Origin: Streptomyces sp. NBC_01481
Lineage (GTDB): Bacteria; Actinomycetota; Actinomycetes; Streptomycetales; Streptomycetaceae
Direction of reading: 5' to 3'
NCBI RefSeq assembly: GCF_026339995.1
Contig: NZ_JAPEPT010000006.1
Coordinates: forward strand, 124,001 to 188,000
DNA length: 64,000 nucleotides
In this document: positions 55,569 through 63,690 of the stretch, in pieces
How positions within the stretch are numbered: position 1 is the first letter of the stretch
How the letters are laid out: every line of letters begins with the position of its first letter
Position numbers and translations under genes: made by a program
Notes under the pieces: generated by a model
The model's input: only the letters and a program-made list of their open reading frames with translations
Told to the model about the DNA's origin: nothing
Database searches by the model: none

Positions 55569-56995
55569 CCTTCCGCGCGCAAGAGGACCGTGGCCGACGC
55601 TGGGCCGCTGAGAACGGCTACACGGTCCGACAGGTCTGGAGAGACAACCTTTCAGCGTGGACCGACACCCATCGCCCCGACTTTGACCGGGCGCTAACGG
55701 CCCTCCGCGCCGACGAGACCGACGGCCTGTGGTGCTACGCGGGAGACAGGCTCACTCGCAAGGGATCAGACCTGGTCGCTCCGCTTCTCACCGCTGGCAA
55801 GCGGCTGATCTTCGATTACGAGCGGCTCGACTCCCAGGACCCGCCCGACCGACGGCGCATCATCGACCGGGCGGAGGAGGCACGGGAGTACAGCGACCTG
55901 CTCAGCTACCGAGTCCGTGGCACCAAGGAGCGCCAGCGCGAGGAAGGAGCTTGGCTGGGAGCCGCGCCGTACGGCTACCTCATCGCTGACGCGACGTCGC
56001 GCAAGCTCACCCACGACCCTGTCCGCTGGCCGGTCGTGCTCCGCATCTTCGCTGACACGGCAGAGGGCAAGTCGGCTCGCGCCATCGCCAGCGCCCTCAA
56101 CGCCGAGGGCACCCTGAGCCCAACGGGGAAGACCTGGGGAGGCTCGCAGATTCACCGTATGGTCAGCTCCCCCGTGTACGAGGGTTGGCAGGCCGTGACC
56201 CGCGTCAAGGGTGGCCGCTCCGTGGCGTTCAGGGACACTGCGGGCAAGCGGGTGAGCATCCTCGCGGAGGGGGTCCTCCCTGTACCTCCTGACGTCGTCC
56301 AGCGGGCACGGCAAGTGGTCGCTGGACATGCCCGCGTAGGCGACGGAACGGGACGCCCCAAGCACTTGCTGAGTGGTCTGCTGCGCTGCGCCGGATGCGG
56401 AGGCGGGACGGCCATCCACGGACGCTCATACCGCTGCTACGGCTTCACGGTGGGCAAGCCTTGTCCCGCTCCGGCCAGCGTCATGCGGGCATACCTGGAC
56501 GAGTACGTGTGGCGTCAGTGGCGCGCTGCTGTGCTGGCATCCGAACTGGACGACCCCAGCGAGCTGATGATGGCCGTTGCGGAACGCTGGCTGAAGCTGA
56601 CACGGCCCACGGAGACGGCCGAGGCACAGGCTGCCGTAGCGGCCCTCAAAGCAGCGGAGGCCGCCCTTGAGCAACTCGCCAACGACCGTGCGGCGGGACT
56701 GTACGCGGGGGCTATGGGAAAGCACTTCCCCAGGCTGGTCGTGGAGGCGGAGGCCAGCCTGGCGGAGGCCCAGGAGCGGGTGAGCGAGTTCAGCGGGACG
56801 AGAGTGGACCTGACGATGTTCGATGATTTTGAGGTCCTGGATCGCTATTGGGACAAGGCAGATGGAGCGCTCCGCCGTGACCTCATCCGGCTGGCCATTG
56901 ACCAGGTGACGATCACTCAGGGGACGCGTAGGGGGGCACCGTTCATTGGCGAGGAGCGCGTGACGATCAAGTGGGCTGGGGAGGTGACGGCGTGA
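55502..56995 (+). CDS. Large serine recombinase (integrase)
   Basis: A 497-residue site-specific recombinase. The resolvase domain (about 1-150) has the nucleophile Ser12 in LYLRKSQRD and the arginine segment YAGDRLTRKGSDLV. The recombinase domain (about 170-290) holds GAAPYGYLIADATSRKL and ARAIASALNAEG. A zinc ribbon near 300-330 (LRCAGCGGGTAIHGRSYRCYG..KPC) and a coiled-coil C-terminal region (residues about 380-450) follow. ATG at 55502 has AGAGGGG upstream; a TTG at 55466 is an alternative that overlaps the attachment region. It lies about 60 bp inside the left end and should carry out integration and, with a directionality factor, excision. Confidence 0.95.
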   Translation: MADTIDLYLRKSQRDRQGVHALTFRAQEDRGRRWAAENGYTVRQVWRDNLSAWTDTHRPDFDRALTALRADETDGLWCYAGDRLTRKGSDLVAPLLTAGKRLIFDYERLDSQDPPDRRRIIDRAEEAREYSDLLSYRVRGTKERQREEGAWLGAAPYGYLIADATSRKLTHDPVRWPVVLRIFADTAEGKSARAIASALNAEGTLSPTGKTWGGSQIHRMVSSPVYEGWQAVTRVKGGRSVAFRDTAGKRVSILAEGVLPVPPDVVQRARQVVAGHARVGDGTGRPKHLLSGLLRCAGCGGGTAIHGRSYRCYGFTVGKPCPAPASVMRAYLDEYVWRQWRAAVLASELDDPSELMMAVAERWLKLTRPTETAEAQAAVAALKAAEAALEQLANDRAAGLYAGAMGKHFPRLVVEAEASLAEAQERVSEFSGTRVDLTMFDDFEVLDRYWDKADGALRRDLIRLAIDQVTITQGTRRGAPFIGEERVTIKWAGEVTA

Positions 56996-57234
56996 CTCTC
57001 ACCCAGCCGGAACAGGATGCGGTCGATTCCGTCCTTGAAACCCACTTCCGCAGCGTTGAGGTGCGCGCGCTAATGGCCCGGCTGAACGACTTGTAGGGAC
57101 GCCAGCACGGGGGAGACGCGTCGCTGGTCACCAGGAGCCGCGTGGAGCGCTGTGAGGCTCTCCTGGCTGCCTTGCAAGGTCACCCGGACGCCCTCGTACC
57201 CGACCCGCCGGAGGGCTGCCGCTGTAACCGCTGA
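56992..57234 (+). pseudogene. Small ORF coupled to integrase, with in-frame amber codon
   Basis: A GTG overlaps the integrase stop (GTGA). The frame encodes 34 residues (VTLTQPEQDAVDSVLETHFR ... LMARLNDL), then TAG at 57094-57096. It continues without another stop for 45 more codons to TGA at 57232-57234 (ending DPPEGCRCNR). A broken 80-residue accessory gene is the simplest reading. It could equally be a short 34-residue gene with chance open frame after it. Not recognised as a known family. Confidence 0.55.
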
Positions 57235-57247
57235 GCCTCGCTGATGG

Positions 57248-57280
57248 GGCCCTCACCTGATCCTTGGGGTGGGGGCCTTT
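57248..57280 (+). terminator. Hairpin terminator with short T-run
   Basis: Stem GGCCCTCACC / GGTGGGGGCC with one G-T pair, 10-base loop, followed by TTT. It lies 13 bases after the small ORF that follows the integrase. Confidence 0.75.
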
Positions 57281-57367
57281 GGCATGCCTGCCCTGCGTCT
57301 CAGCGTCTCCTGACGCGTCAATACCTGTCCACATGGTGAGACTTTGGCCGGTTACGGCGGGAACCGA

Positions 57368-57481
57368 ATGCCCCGGGGCGTGACCACGATTGTCCGGGAC
57401 GGGCAGCGATTCGTCGTTGACCAGACGCCGCACGACGAAGACGGAAACCCCATCAATCCGCCAATGCTGCCGCCCACTTGA
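57368..57481 (+). CDS. Small ORF, 37 residues, unknown
   Basis: The frame begins MPRGVTTIVRDGQRFVVDQ and ends NPINPPMLPPT. A near-perfect terminator hairpin follows its stop by 20 bases, which supports a transcribed gene ending there. GGGAA precedes the ATG. No family recognised. Confidence 0.45.
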   Translation: MPRGVTTIVRDGQRFVVDQTPHDEDGNPINPPMLPPT

Positions 57482-57501
57482 CCACTGACCCTGCAGCGAA
57501 T

Positions 57502-57530
57502 AGGGCCGTGCCAATCCCTGGCACGGCCCT
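57502..57530. terminator. Perfect hairpin terminator
   Basis: A perfect 12-bp stem (AGGGCCGTGCCA / TGGCACGGCCCT) with a five-base loop. Confidence 0.85.
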
Positions 57531-57618
57531 CTGCCAGCGAAGCTCGCGTGCGTCACCAACTCAAGACTCATGGCGATTCGGGGCCGACGGGTCAACTCTT
57601 TCAGTAACCCTTCCCCAC

Positions 57619-57771
57619 GCCATTACAGACCTTAAAGCCATAGCTTTTCGCCAAGGCTCGACCGTTTCTATTCAGGCTCTTATCATGCGCGGCGCACATT
57701 TGGGTTTGATAGACGACCGACGCAAGTTGTCACTATTCAAGCAACTGTCGAGGCTGGAGGAAGTCCGAGCC
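57619..57771 (+). pseudogene. Remnant of ImmA/IrrE-type metallopeptidase gene
   Basis: Within a longer open frame, the segment ITDLKAIAFRQGSTVSIQAL plus IMRGAHLGLIDDRRKLSLFKQLSRL resembles the C-terminal region of ImmA/IrrE family proteins. The HExxH zinc site that should precede it is missing. Base composition is less GC-rich than the neighbours. I treat it as a decayed fragment, not a working gene. Confidence 0.45.
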
Positions 57772-58205
57772 CGTAACTGTCCATGCGGAACAGCCAATGC
57801 TGATGTGGAAACTACTCGCGGCAAAGTATGGCCGAAAGGGCATCTATTCCCGAGCAGGTGACCCGCTTGGAATCCAAGCCCACGTCCTACGGAGTATTGC
57901 CCCCGAACCGGTAGCTGCCTAGCCGCTGCTTTGACGGCTGGTCTCGCAGGAGCTACGTCGACAGTCCGGTGGACGCGCGGGGCACGCACCACGGAGCTAG
58001 TTCCCATGCCAGCGTCCTCTTTGACGGGACGCCGGCGGTGTCCCCATGCTAGACGGTCCCGAACCTGCAGCGTGTTCCAGCCCGAGCCTCTCGAATAGCA
58101 ACGGACCGGAGGAGTGGCGTACTACAAGGCTGGTCGATATGCGCGCGAGCCGCTTTGTGACGCTGTGGGGGGTTGCGGCAAACGGCGGCGGGAGCCTTTG
58201 CGGCG
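57772..58205. other. Gene-poor stretch inside the element
   Basis: No gene, repeat or clear hairpin was recognised in these 434 bases between the ImmA-like remnant and the response-regulator stop. Confidence 0.5.
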
Positions 58206-58853
58206 TCAGATGCGGCCGGTCTCGTGGGCCCACATGGCGACCTCGACGCGGTTTCGGGCGCCGAGCTTTCGCATGAGGCTGGCGAGGTGGGCTTTGACGG
58301 TGCTTGGGGTGATATGGAGCTCGTTGGCGATCTCATTGTTGGTGCGGCCTTGGGCTACAGGCACGAGGACTTCCTCCTCGCGGGCGGTGAGCGGTTCTAT
58401 CGGCTGCCTTGGTGGTGGGGTCTGTGCGTGGGCGAACGCTGCGAGCAGTCGGACAGTCACGCTGGGTGCGATCAGTGCGTCTCCGTCGGCGGCGGCGTGG
58501 ATGGCCTGGGTCAGCAGGGCGGGTCCGGCGTCCTTGAGCAGGAACCCGCGGGCGCCGGCTTTGAGCGCCCCGTGGACATACTCGTCGAGATCGAAGGTGG
58601 TGATGACCACGATCGGCAGGGGATCGGTGACGTCGGGGCCGGCGAGGCGTCGGGTGGCTTCGATGCCGTCCATCAGCGGCATTCGGATGTCGAACAGGCC
58701 GACGTCGGGGCGCAGCTGGAGCGCCAGGCGGATTGCCTCGCGCCCGTCGGCGGCCGCGCCGACCACTTCGATGTCGGGTTGGGCGTCGAGCAGCATCGTC
58801 AGCCCGGTGCGCACGATGGGCTGGTCGTCGGCGATGAGGACCCTGATGCTCAT
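58206..58853 (-). CDS. NarL/FixJ-type response regulator
   Basis: A 215-residue response regulator. The receiver domain has acidic Asp9-Asp10, phosphoacceptor Asp55 (LFDIRMP), TT near 86 and Lys in FLLKDAG. The C-terminal LuxR helix-turn-helix reads LTAREEEVLVPVAQGRTNNEIANELHITPSTVKAHLASLMRKLG. Its ATG overlaps the stop of the histidine kinase gene (ATGA), so the two are one operon. Its likely target is the divergent membrane-protein gene at 60157 and/or its own operon. Confidence 0.94.
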   Translation of the reverse strand: MSIRVLIADDQPIVRTGLTMLLDAQPDIEVVGAAADGREAIRLALQLRPDVGLFDIRMPLMDGIEATRRLAGPDVTDPLPIVVITTFDLDEYVHGALKAGARGFLLKDAGPALLTQAIHAAADGDALIAPSVTVRLLAAFAHAQTPPPRQPIEPLTAREEEVLVPVAQGRTNNEIANELHITPSTVKAHLASLMRKLGARNRVEVAMWAHETGRI

Positions 58854-59995
58854 CGTGGCGTCCCGGTTCGGGGCAGGACCGCCTCTACCCGCCAGCCCCG
58901 CTCGGCGGCGGGGCCTGCGTGGAAGGTGCCGCCGAGCAGTGAGGCGCGTTCCCGCATCCCCACCAGGCCGTAGCCTGCTGGGGCGCGGCCGCCAGCGGCG
59001 GAGCCGTCGTCGTCGATGGTCAGCCGTACCTGGTCGGCGTCGCCTGTGACGGCGACGGTGACCTGGGTCGCGTGGCGGGCGTGCCGTCGAGCGTTGGTGA
59101 TGGACTCCTGGGCTAGGCGGTAGATCGCGGCCCCGACCGCCGGGCTGAGGTCGTCGAACTCGCCGAATAGCGTCACCTCGACGCAGGGACGCGTCTGGCC
59201 ATCGGTGGCGAGCTGCTCGACCTCGGCCACGCCGGGCTGCGGCGCGAACTCGGTGTCCTGTGTGGCGCGGAGCACGCCGACGATGGCGCGCAGCTCGGTG
59301 AGGGTGCGGGTCGCTGCGTCCTCGATGATGGCCAGGGCCTCGATGGCACGCTCGGGGTGGGAGGCCGCGATGGCACGTCCTGCTTGGGCCTGGATGGCGA
59401 TGCCCGAGACGTGGTGGGCGACGGTGTCGTGGAGTTCACGAGCGAGCTGTTCGCGTTCGCGGGCCTTGGCTTGGTCGATGTCGCGGATGAGGATCTTCGT
59501 GTGATAGCGGATCGCGGCGCCGAGCGCGGCGGCGAACAGGAAGAACCCGTATGCTGCGACCGAATCCGCCAGGCTGGTTTTGTCGGCGACGTTGGTGATG
59601 GCCAGCCAGAGCAGGATGACGCCGAGGCCGCTTGCGGCTTCCCGACCGGAGCCCCACCGGAACAGGGCGTAGGCCAGGATCAGCGCCGCGGAGATGCTGT
59701 TCAGCAGGGCGCCTTGCGACCCGGTGAGGATTCTGACGATGTCGACGATTGTCAACGTGCCGAAGGAGACCGCAACCGCGACGAGCGGGTGCGTGCGTCG
59801 CCACAGCAGGGGGCCGAGGACCGCGAGCACCGCGAGTAGCAGCAGCGGGCGTGGCGCCAGGTCCTGGCGAAGCACCACTTCCAGCAGGGACCAGCAGATC
59901 AGTACTGCGACCAAGGCCCAGTCCCGCGGCCTCCGGTCCGGGGCATTCGTGGGTCGAGGTTCGGCCCACAGCGAGCGGAGTGCGTTGGTGGCCAT
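58850..59995 (-). CDS. Sensor histidine kinase, HisKA_3 type
   Basis: A 381-residue membrane kinase. Five to six N-terminal helices (residues about 25-165) have almost no extracytoplasmic loop, suggesting it senses something in the membrane. The phosphoacceptor His189 is in RELHDTVAHHVSGIAIQAQAGR. The ATPase domain has N box ESITNARRHA and GYGLVGMRERASLLGGTF. It phosphorylates the downstream NarL-type regulator. Confidence 0.94.
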   Translation of the reverse strand: MATNALRSLWAEPRPTNAPDRRPRDWALVAVLICWSLLEVVLRQDLAPRPLLLLAVLAVLGPLLWRRTHPLVAVAVSFGTLTIVDIVRILTGSQGALLNSISAALILAYALFRWGSGREAASGLGVILLWLAITNVADKTSLADSVAAYGFFLFAAALGAAIRYHTKILIRDIDQAKAREREQLARELHDTVAHHVSGIAIQAQAGRAIAASHPERAIEALAIIEDAATRTLTELRAIVGVLRATQDTEFAPQPGVAEVEQLATDGQTRPCVEVTLFGEFDDLSPAVGAAIYRLAQESITNARRHARHATQVTVAVTGDADQVRLTIDDDGSAAGGRAPAGYGLVGMRERASLLGGTFHAGPAAERGWRVEAVLPRTGTPR

Positions 59996-60156
59996 CTGAT
60001 CAGCCTAGGCGGCCCGCGTGCTCGGTGTATCCGCCGAAAGTACAAGAGCTCGGCTGTGCCAACGGCCAGGTCGAATCAGGCTCCGCGGCTGATGTGCCCG
60101 CCGCCGGCATCCGTGAAGGTGGAAGCACCCACCCAATCAAGCCAGGGAGCATTGTG

Positions 60157-60681
60157 ATGAGAACGCCTCAATCCCATACCGCACTAGAGAATCCGCCGTC
60201 CCAGAGCACGCTGGAAGATCTGCGCATGCCCGTGCAGGCCAAGCTCGCAGCAGCATGGACCAGCTTCATGTTCCTCTACATCTACGTCGACTACCTCGCC
60301 CTGTACAAGCCCGGCTTCGTCGACGACATCCTGGCCGGCATCGTCCACGAGTTCGACATCGGTCCAACCTTTGTCGCCATTGCGCTCACGCTCATGGCCA
60401 TCCCGATCCTCATGATCCTGCTCTCCGCGACACTGCCCGCCCGTGTCAACCGCACCATCAACCTCGTCGTAGCAACGCTCTACATCCCCGTCTCGATGTT
60501 CAACGCGGTAGGGGAGTCTTGGACCTACTTCTACTTCTACGGCCTCTCCATCGGACTCGAGGTGCTGCTCCTGGCCTTCATCCTGCGCTCCGCCTGGACC
60601 TGGCCACGCCGCATCGCATCACCGGCGACCCTGGCAGCCAGCCTCGACAGCGAGCCACTCCGCAGGCCGCAGCAGGCGTGA
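60157..60681 (+). CDS. DUF6326-like four-helix membrane protein
   Basis: A 174-residue protein with four membrane helices: KLAAAWTSFMFLYIYVDYLA, FVAIALTLMAIPILMILLSA, INLVVATLYIPVSMFNAV and FYFYGLSIGLEVLLLAFILR. AGGGAG precedes the ATG. It matches the DUF6326 pattern (FMFLYIYVDYLALYKPG). It is divergent from the two-component operon and is the probable regulated gene. Function unknown. Confidence 0.85.
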   Translation: MRTPQSHTALENPPSQSTLEDLRMPVQAKLAAAWTSFMFLYIYVDYLALYKPGFVDDILAGIVHEFDIGPTFVAIALTLMAIPILMILLSATLPARVNRTINLVVATLYIPVSMFNAVGESWTYFYFYGLSIGLEVLLLAFILRSAWTWPRRIASPATLAASLDSEPLRRPQQA

Positions 60682-60755
60682 CTGCCCGCCCCGCGCCCGA
60701 CCATCCTTCGCTCGCGCCACCCGCGGGCACGGTCCATTCAGCGGTGACCTGATGG

Positions 60756-61448
60756 TCATGCCGGTGTGGCGATGCTCCAGGGATCGCCCAGAAAGGCGTT
60801 GCGTAGGGCTGTGAAGACCTCGACGCCGTGGGCTTTGGCCGTGGCGATGTAGGAACGGACGCGGCAGAACGCGGTGAGTCCTCGCATGCTGCGCCAGCTC
60901 CCGCTGATCTTGGCTTGGAGCTTGGCCATCCTGATCGCCTGCTCGGCTGGGTTGTTGGTCCACTCGACGTGGAAGTCCAGGGTGAAGTTGAGGACTTGAT
61001 CGACTCGCTCACGCATCCGTTTCGCCAGCTTGTAGGCGTCGTGGCTGCGGCCGGCGGTCCCGGGGGTGTTCGCGTCGATGCCCTGCTGCGCGGTGTTGAG
61101 ATACAGATCCCGCAGGCTCTGGCTCGTGGTCGTGGACAGGCCGGCCGCGCCCTGCGTGATCGCGGTGTCGACGGTGCGTCGTGCCTTCTTCAAGGTCTGG
61201 CGCATCTGCTCGGCCCACGCCTGATGTTCGGGGTCGGACTCCCACACGGCCTTGAGGTCGCGCAGCAGGTGAGCGCAGCACAGTTGCACCTGGGTGACCT
61301 TCCCGCCACGGGTGGGGTCGCTGTATTTGTGGTAGCCGTGCCAGTCATCGCGGATGAGCACTCCGGCGAAGCGCGGCAGGATGTCGAAGCCGTCCACGGC
61401 GGCGTGGCTGCGGGTCTGGTGCGCGCCGTACCAGATCTGAGCTATTCA
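60756..61448 (-). pseudogene. IS66-family transposase, 5'-truncated
   Basis: The C-terminal half of an IS66 transposase. It retains the second catalytic Asp region (VLIRDDWHGYHKYSD), CAHLLRDLKAVWE and the final Glu segment (WTNNPAEQAIRMAKLQAKISG). The C terminus is intact (RSYIATAKAHGVEVFTALRNAF). The N-terminal half with the first catalytic Asp is gone; the frame meets a stop near 61448. It cannot be active. Confidence 0.88.
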
Positions 61449-61749
61449 GTATGGCGTCTCTCTCCGCGCCTTGTGTGGTTTGTAGGGGTGGATCGATGGT
61501 TAGTTGTACATCGCGTGCCAGCGTCGGCCCGATGTTCTCGATAAGGAAAACCAGCAGCATGGATCCGGGAATACGAGATCTGATGTCTGCGATCACGTAA
61601 GGCTGCACCTGTTCGCGCTGGGCGCGCTCTGTGAGTGCGTTCGCCCTCGCTGCGGCGGCTGTCTGCCTGTGGCTGTAGATGAAGGTCACGGCCGCCGATG
61701 GGACGGAGATCGCCAGGGCAACCAGGGCAATGACGGAGGATGCGTCCAT
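61449..61749 (-). pseudogene. Membrane-anchored hypothetical protein, 3'-truncated by IS66
   Basis: The frame from ATG 61749 encodes MDASSVIALVALAISVPSAAVTFIYSHRQ (one membrane helix), then VIADIRSRIPGSMLLVFLIENIGPTLARDVQLTIDPPL, a beta-rich extracytoplasmic domain common in actinobacteria. Near residue 100 it runs into reversed IS66 DNA and stops at 61345 with unrelated sequence. The original gene was probably about 160-180 residues. Confidence 0.7.
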
Positions 61750-61907
61750 AGTCCGAGGGCACGGAACCTGACTGACAGCGTCGGGAGCTTGGATCGGGGC
61801 GCGCCAGCTTCTGACTAATCGTCAGATGCAATGACTGGGGCTCATGCTCGGTTGAGAGCGCGGCTTTCGCCGTGTCCGGTCCAGCTTCCCCGGCGTACGC
61901 TCAGGGC

Positions 61908-63122
61908 ATGGCCGCTGAGCACCTGGGCGACAAACTTGCCCGCCTTCGCCGACTGGCTGACCTCACTCAGGATGGTCTCGCCGAGCGATCTGGCGTGTCC
62001 GTCGACGTGATCCGCAAGCTTGAGCAACGGCGCAAGCACAGCGCCCGACTGCCCACCCTTCACGCGCTGTCCAAAGGGCTCGGTGTGGAGCTGACGGCAC
62101 TGCTGGGAGACCCGCCGGGTGTTCCGTCCAATGGCGACCCTGAGCCTCCCGCGTTGGTCGCTGTCCGGCGCGCGATCATGCCGCCCCTGTTCGCTCCTCC
62201 GCCGGAGCCCAACAGCGCTGAACGCCTGTCGCTGGGCATCCTCCGCCGGGAGATCGCGGATGGGTGGACGCTGTACCACGATGCCGATTTCGGCCGCCTC
62301 ATGGAGGTGCTGCCCGGCATCATCTCTGACGCTCGCCTGTCGGCTGCTGTGGGCACTGTCGGCGAAAGGGAGGCGGGCCAGGCAGCGTTGGGCAAGGCGT
62401 TGCAACTCGCCGGACACCTGGCCATCCGTTTAGGCAAGACGGACCTGGCGCTGTCAGCGCTGGAACGCGCCATGAACGCAGCGGAGCAGTCGTCCGACCC
62501 ACTGCTGACTCCCATGGTCTCCAACTCGGTGGCCTGGAACTACCAGCGGCAGAACCGATTGGACGACGCGGAACGCCTTGCCGTGCACGCCGCTGATGGT
62601 GTCGAGCGGGATCACGCCGACACGGCGGAGGGAGTCCGTGTCTGGGGTGGGTTGCTCATGTCGGCAGCGACCAGCTACGCCCGAAGCGGGGATTACGACC
62701 AGGCGAATGAGCTCATGACGACGGCGGAGAATGCGACGCGCCGTCTGGCCACGCTGCCCGCTCCGGCGGACAGCAAGATGGTCTCGGTATTCAGCCGGTC
62801 GTCAGTGCGCATTGAGCGCGTCCGCCTCGCTGTCCAGCACGCTCGCCCCGAGGAGGCGCTGAGCCTTGCCCAAGGATTGCGACTGAGTGCTGACACGCCT
62901 CCTTCTTGGCGGACATGGCTCCTCCTGGACGTAGCGCGCGCTCATACGGACCTGGGGAATGCTGAGGGCGCTGTCCGTGCGCTGGAGAGGCTGTGTCAGA
63001 TTGCCCCAGCGTGGATGCGTCATCACACCCTCGCTGTGGCCGTAGTCAGCGATCTGTGGTCGGGCCCCTCCAGGCCCCCGGGATTGCGCCGCCTGGCTGA
63101 GTTCCTGGGCATCGCCAACTAG
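61908..63122 (+). CDS. XRE-family helix-turn-helix regulator with TPR-like domain
   Basis: A 404-residue regulator. The N-terminal Cro/CI-type helix-turn-helix is KLARLRRLADLTQDGLAERSGVSVDVIRKLEQ. A long helical TPR-like region follows (ALGKALQLAGHLAIRLGKTDLALSALERAMNAAEQ; LLMSAATSYARSGDYDQANELMTTAENA). This layout is common among Streptomyces regulators that control small adjacent genes. The frame extends to a GTG at 61872; ATG 61908 is chosen because the domain starts there. Confidence 0.88.
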   Translation: MAAEHLGDKLARLRRLADLTQDGLAERSGVSVDVIRKLEQRRKHSARLPTLHALSKGLGVELTALLGDPPGVPSNGDPEPPALVAVRRAIMPPLFAPPPEPNSAERLSLGILRREIADGWTLYHDADFGRLMEVLPGIISDARLSAAVGTVGEREAGQAALGKALQLAGHLAIRLGKTDLALSALERAMNAAEQSSDPLLTPMVSNSVAWNYQRQNRLDDAERLAVHAADGVERDHADTAEGVRVWGGLLMSAATSYARSGDYDQANELMTTAENATRRLATLPAPADSKMVSVFSRSSVRIERVRLAVQHARPEEALSLAQGLRLSADTPPSWRTWLLLDVARAHTDLGNAEGAVRALERLCQIAPAWMRHHTLAVAVVSDLWSGPSRPPGLRRLAEFLGIAN

Positions 63123-63211
63123 GCCGCGAAAGTAGGCCGTTCCGTCCCTGTAGTCCCTCGCGGCATGGCGAGATCCTCAGCGCATCCGAGACACGGCGGA
63201 GGGTGCAAGCG

Positions 63212-63421
63212 ATGGCGCGCAGTACGACCATGACAGCGGCAGTCCAGTTAACGGAGCCCTCCCAGGGGAAGCCCATTCCCGTGCCCGGCTGCGACGTCTG
63301 CCGAGCGCTGGCAGGACAGTGGGGCCAAGCGATGGAGGCCGGGTCTCCCGCCTACGACCCGTCGCACGCCACTGATCTGGCCGTGGAGATCCAGCGGCAT
63401 CCCCACGGGAGGCACCGGTGA
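63212..63421 (+). CDS. Small hypothetical protein next to XRE regulator
   Basis: A 69-residue protein: MARSTTMTAAVQLTEPSQGK, then a central GCDVCRALAGQWGQAMEAGS with a CxxC pair, then a His-rich end. GGAGGG is eight bases before the ATG. Its stop overlaps the next start (GTGA). Similar short CxxC proteins accompany XRE regulators in Streptomyces; function unknown. Confidence 0.7.
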   Translation: MARSTTMTAAVQLTEPSQGKPIPVPGCDVCRALAGQWGQAMEAGSPAYDPSHATDLAVEIQRHPHGRHR

Positions 63422-63645
63422 CCCGCTCCGTACTGCGGTACGTCGACCACGTGATCAGCCACGTACCAGACGGCGGACTCATCGCGCTGATCACGTGCGT
63501 GGCGCATGGGTGCGGTGAGGCCAGCGGATCCCGGGATGATGCCGACGACGCTCAGGATTGGGCCCTTGCCCACGCTGGCCGGACAGGGCACGACCTGTTC
63601 CGGCGGGAGTACGTCGACCATGCCCGAGTGACCCGCACCGAGTAG
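63418..63645 (+). CDS. Small hypothetical protein (DUF7848-like)
   Basis: A 75-residue protein: VTRSVLRYVDHVISHVPDGG, CVAHGCGEASGSRDDADDAQDWALAHAGRTGHDLFRREYVDHARV. The spaced Cys, His and trailing H..F pattern resembles small zinc-ribbon-like proteins. It starts with GTG overlapping the stop of the previous gene, so the two are co-translated. It is the last gene before the right end of the element. Confidence 0.72.
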   Translation: MTRSVLRYVDHVISHVPDGGLIALITCVAHGCGEASGSRDDADDAQDWALAHAGRTGHDLFRREYVDHARVTRTE

Positions 63646-63690
63646 GCCCCGTTCCCGCACGCTGCCCCAACTCCACCCCGACGGGGCTGG

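Larger units (their letters stand above)
55443..63690. mobile_element. Integrative element (serine-integrase type) inserted in a DUF4865 gene
   Basis: The element occupies about 8.25 kb. Its left edge is within a few bases of 55443 and its right edge within a few bases of 63690, because the chromosomal gene is cut between residues MQYEIT and PADYD. The first element gene is a large serine recombinase. No long direct repeat is visible; only a single T can be aligned at the crossover, so the exact core dinucleotide cannot be set without an empty-site sequence. Cargo includes a two-component system, a DUF6326-like protein, an XRE-TPR regulator and small genes. No conjugation or phage structural genes are seen. 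Confidence 0.85.
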
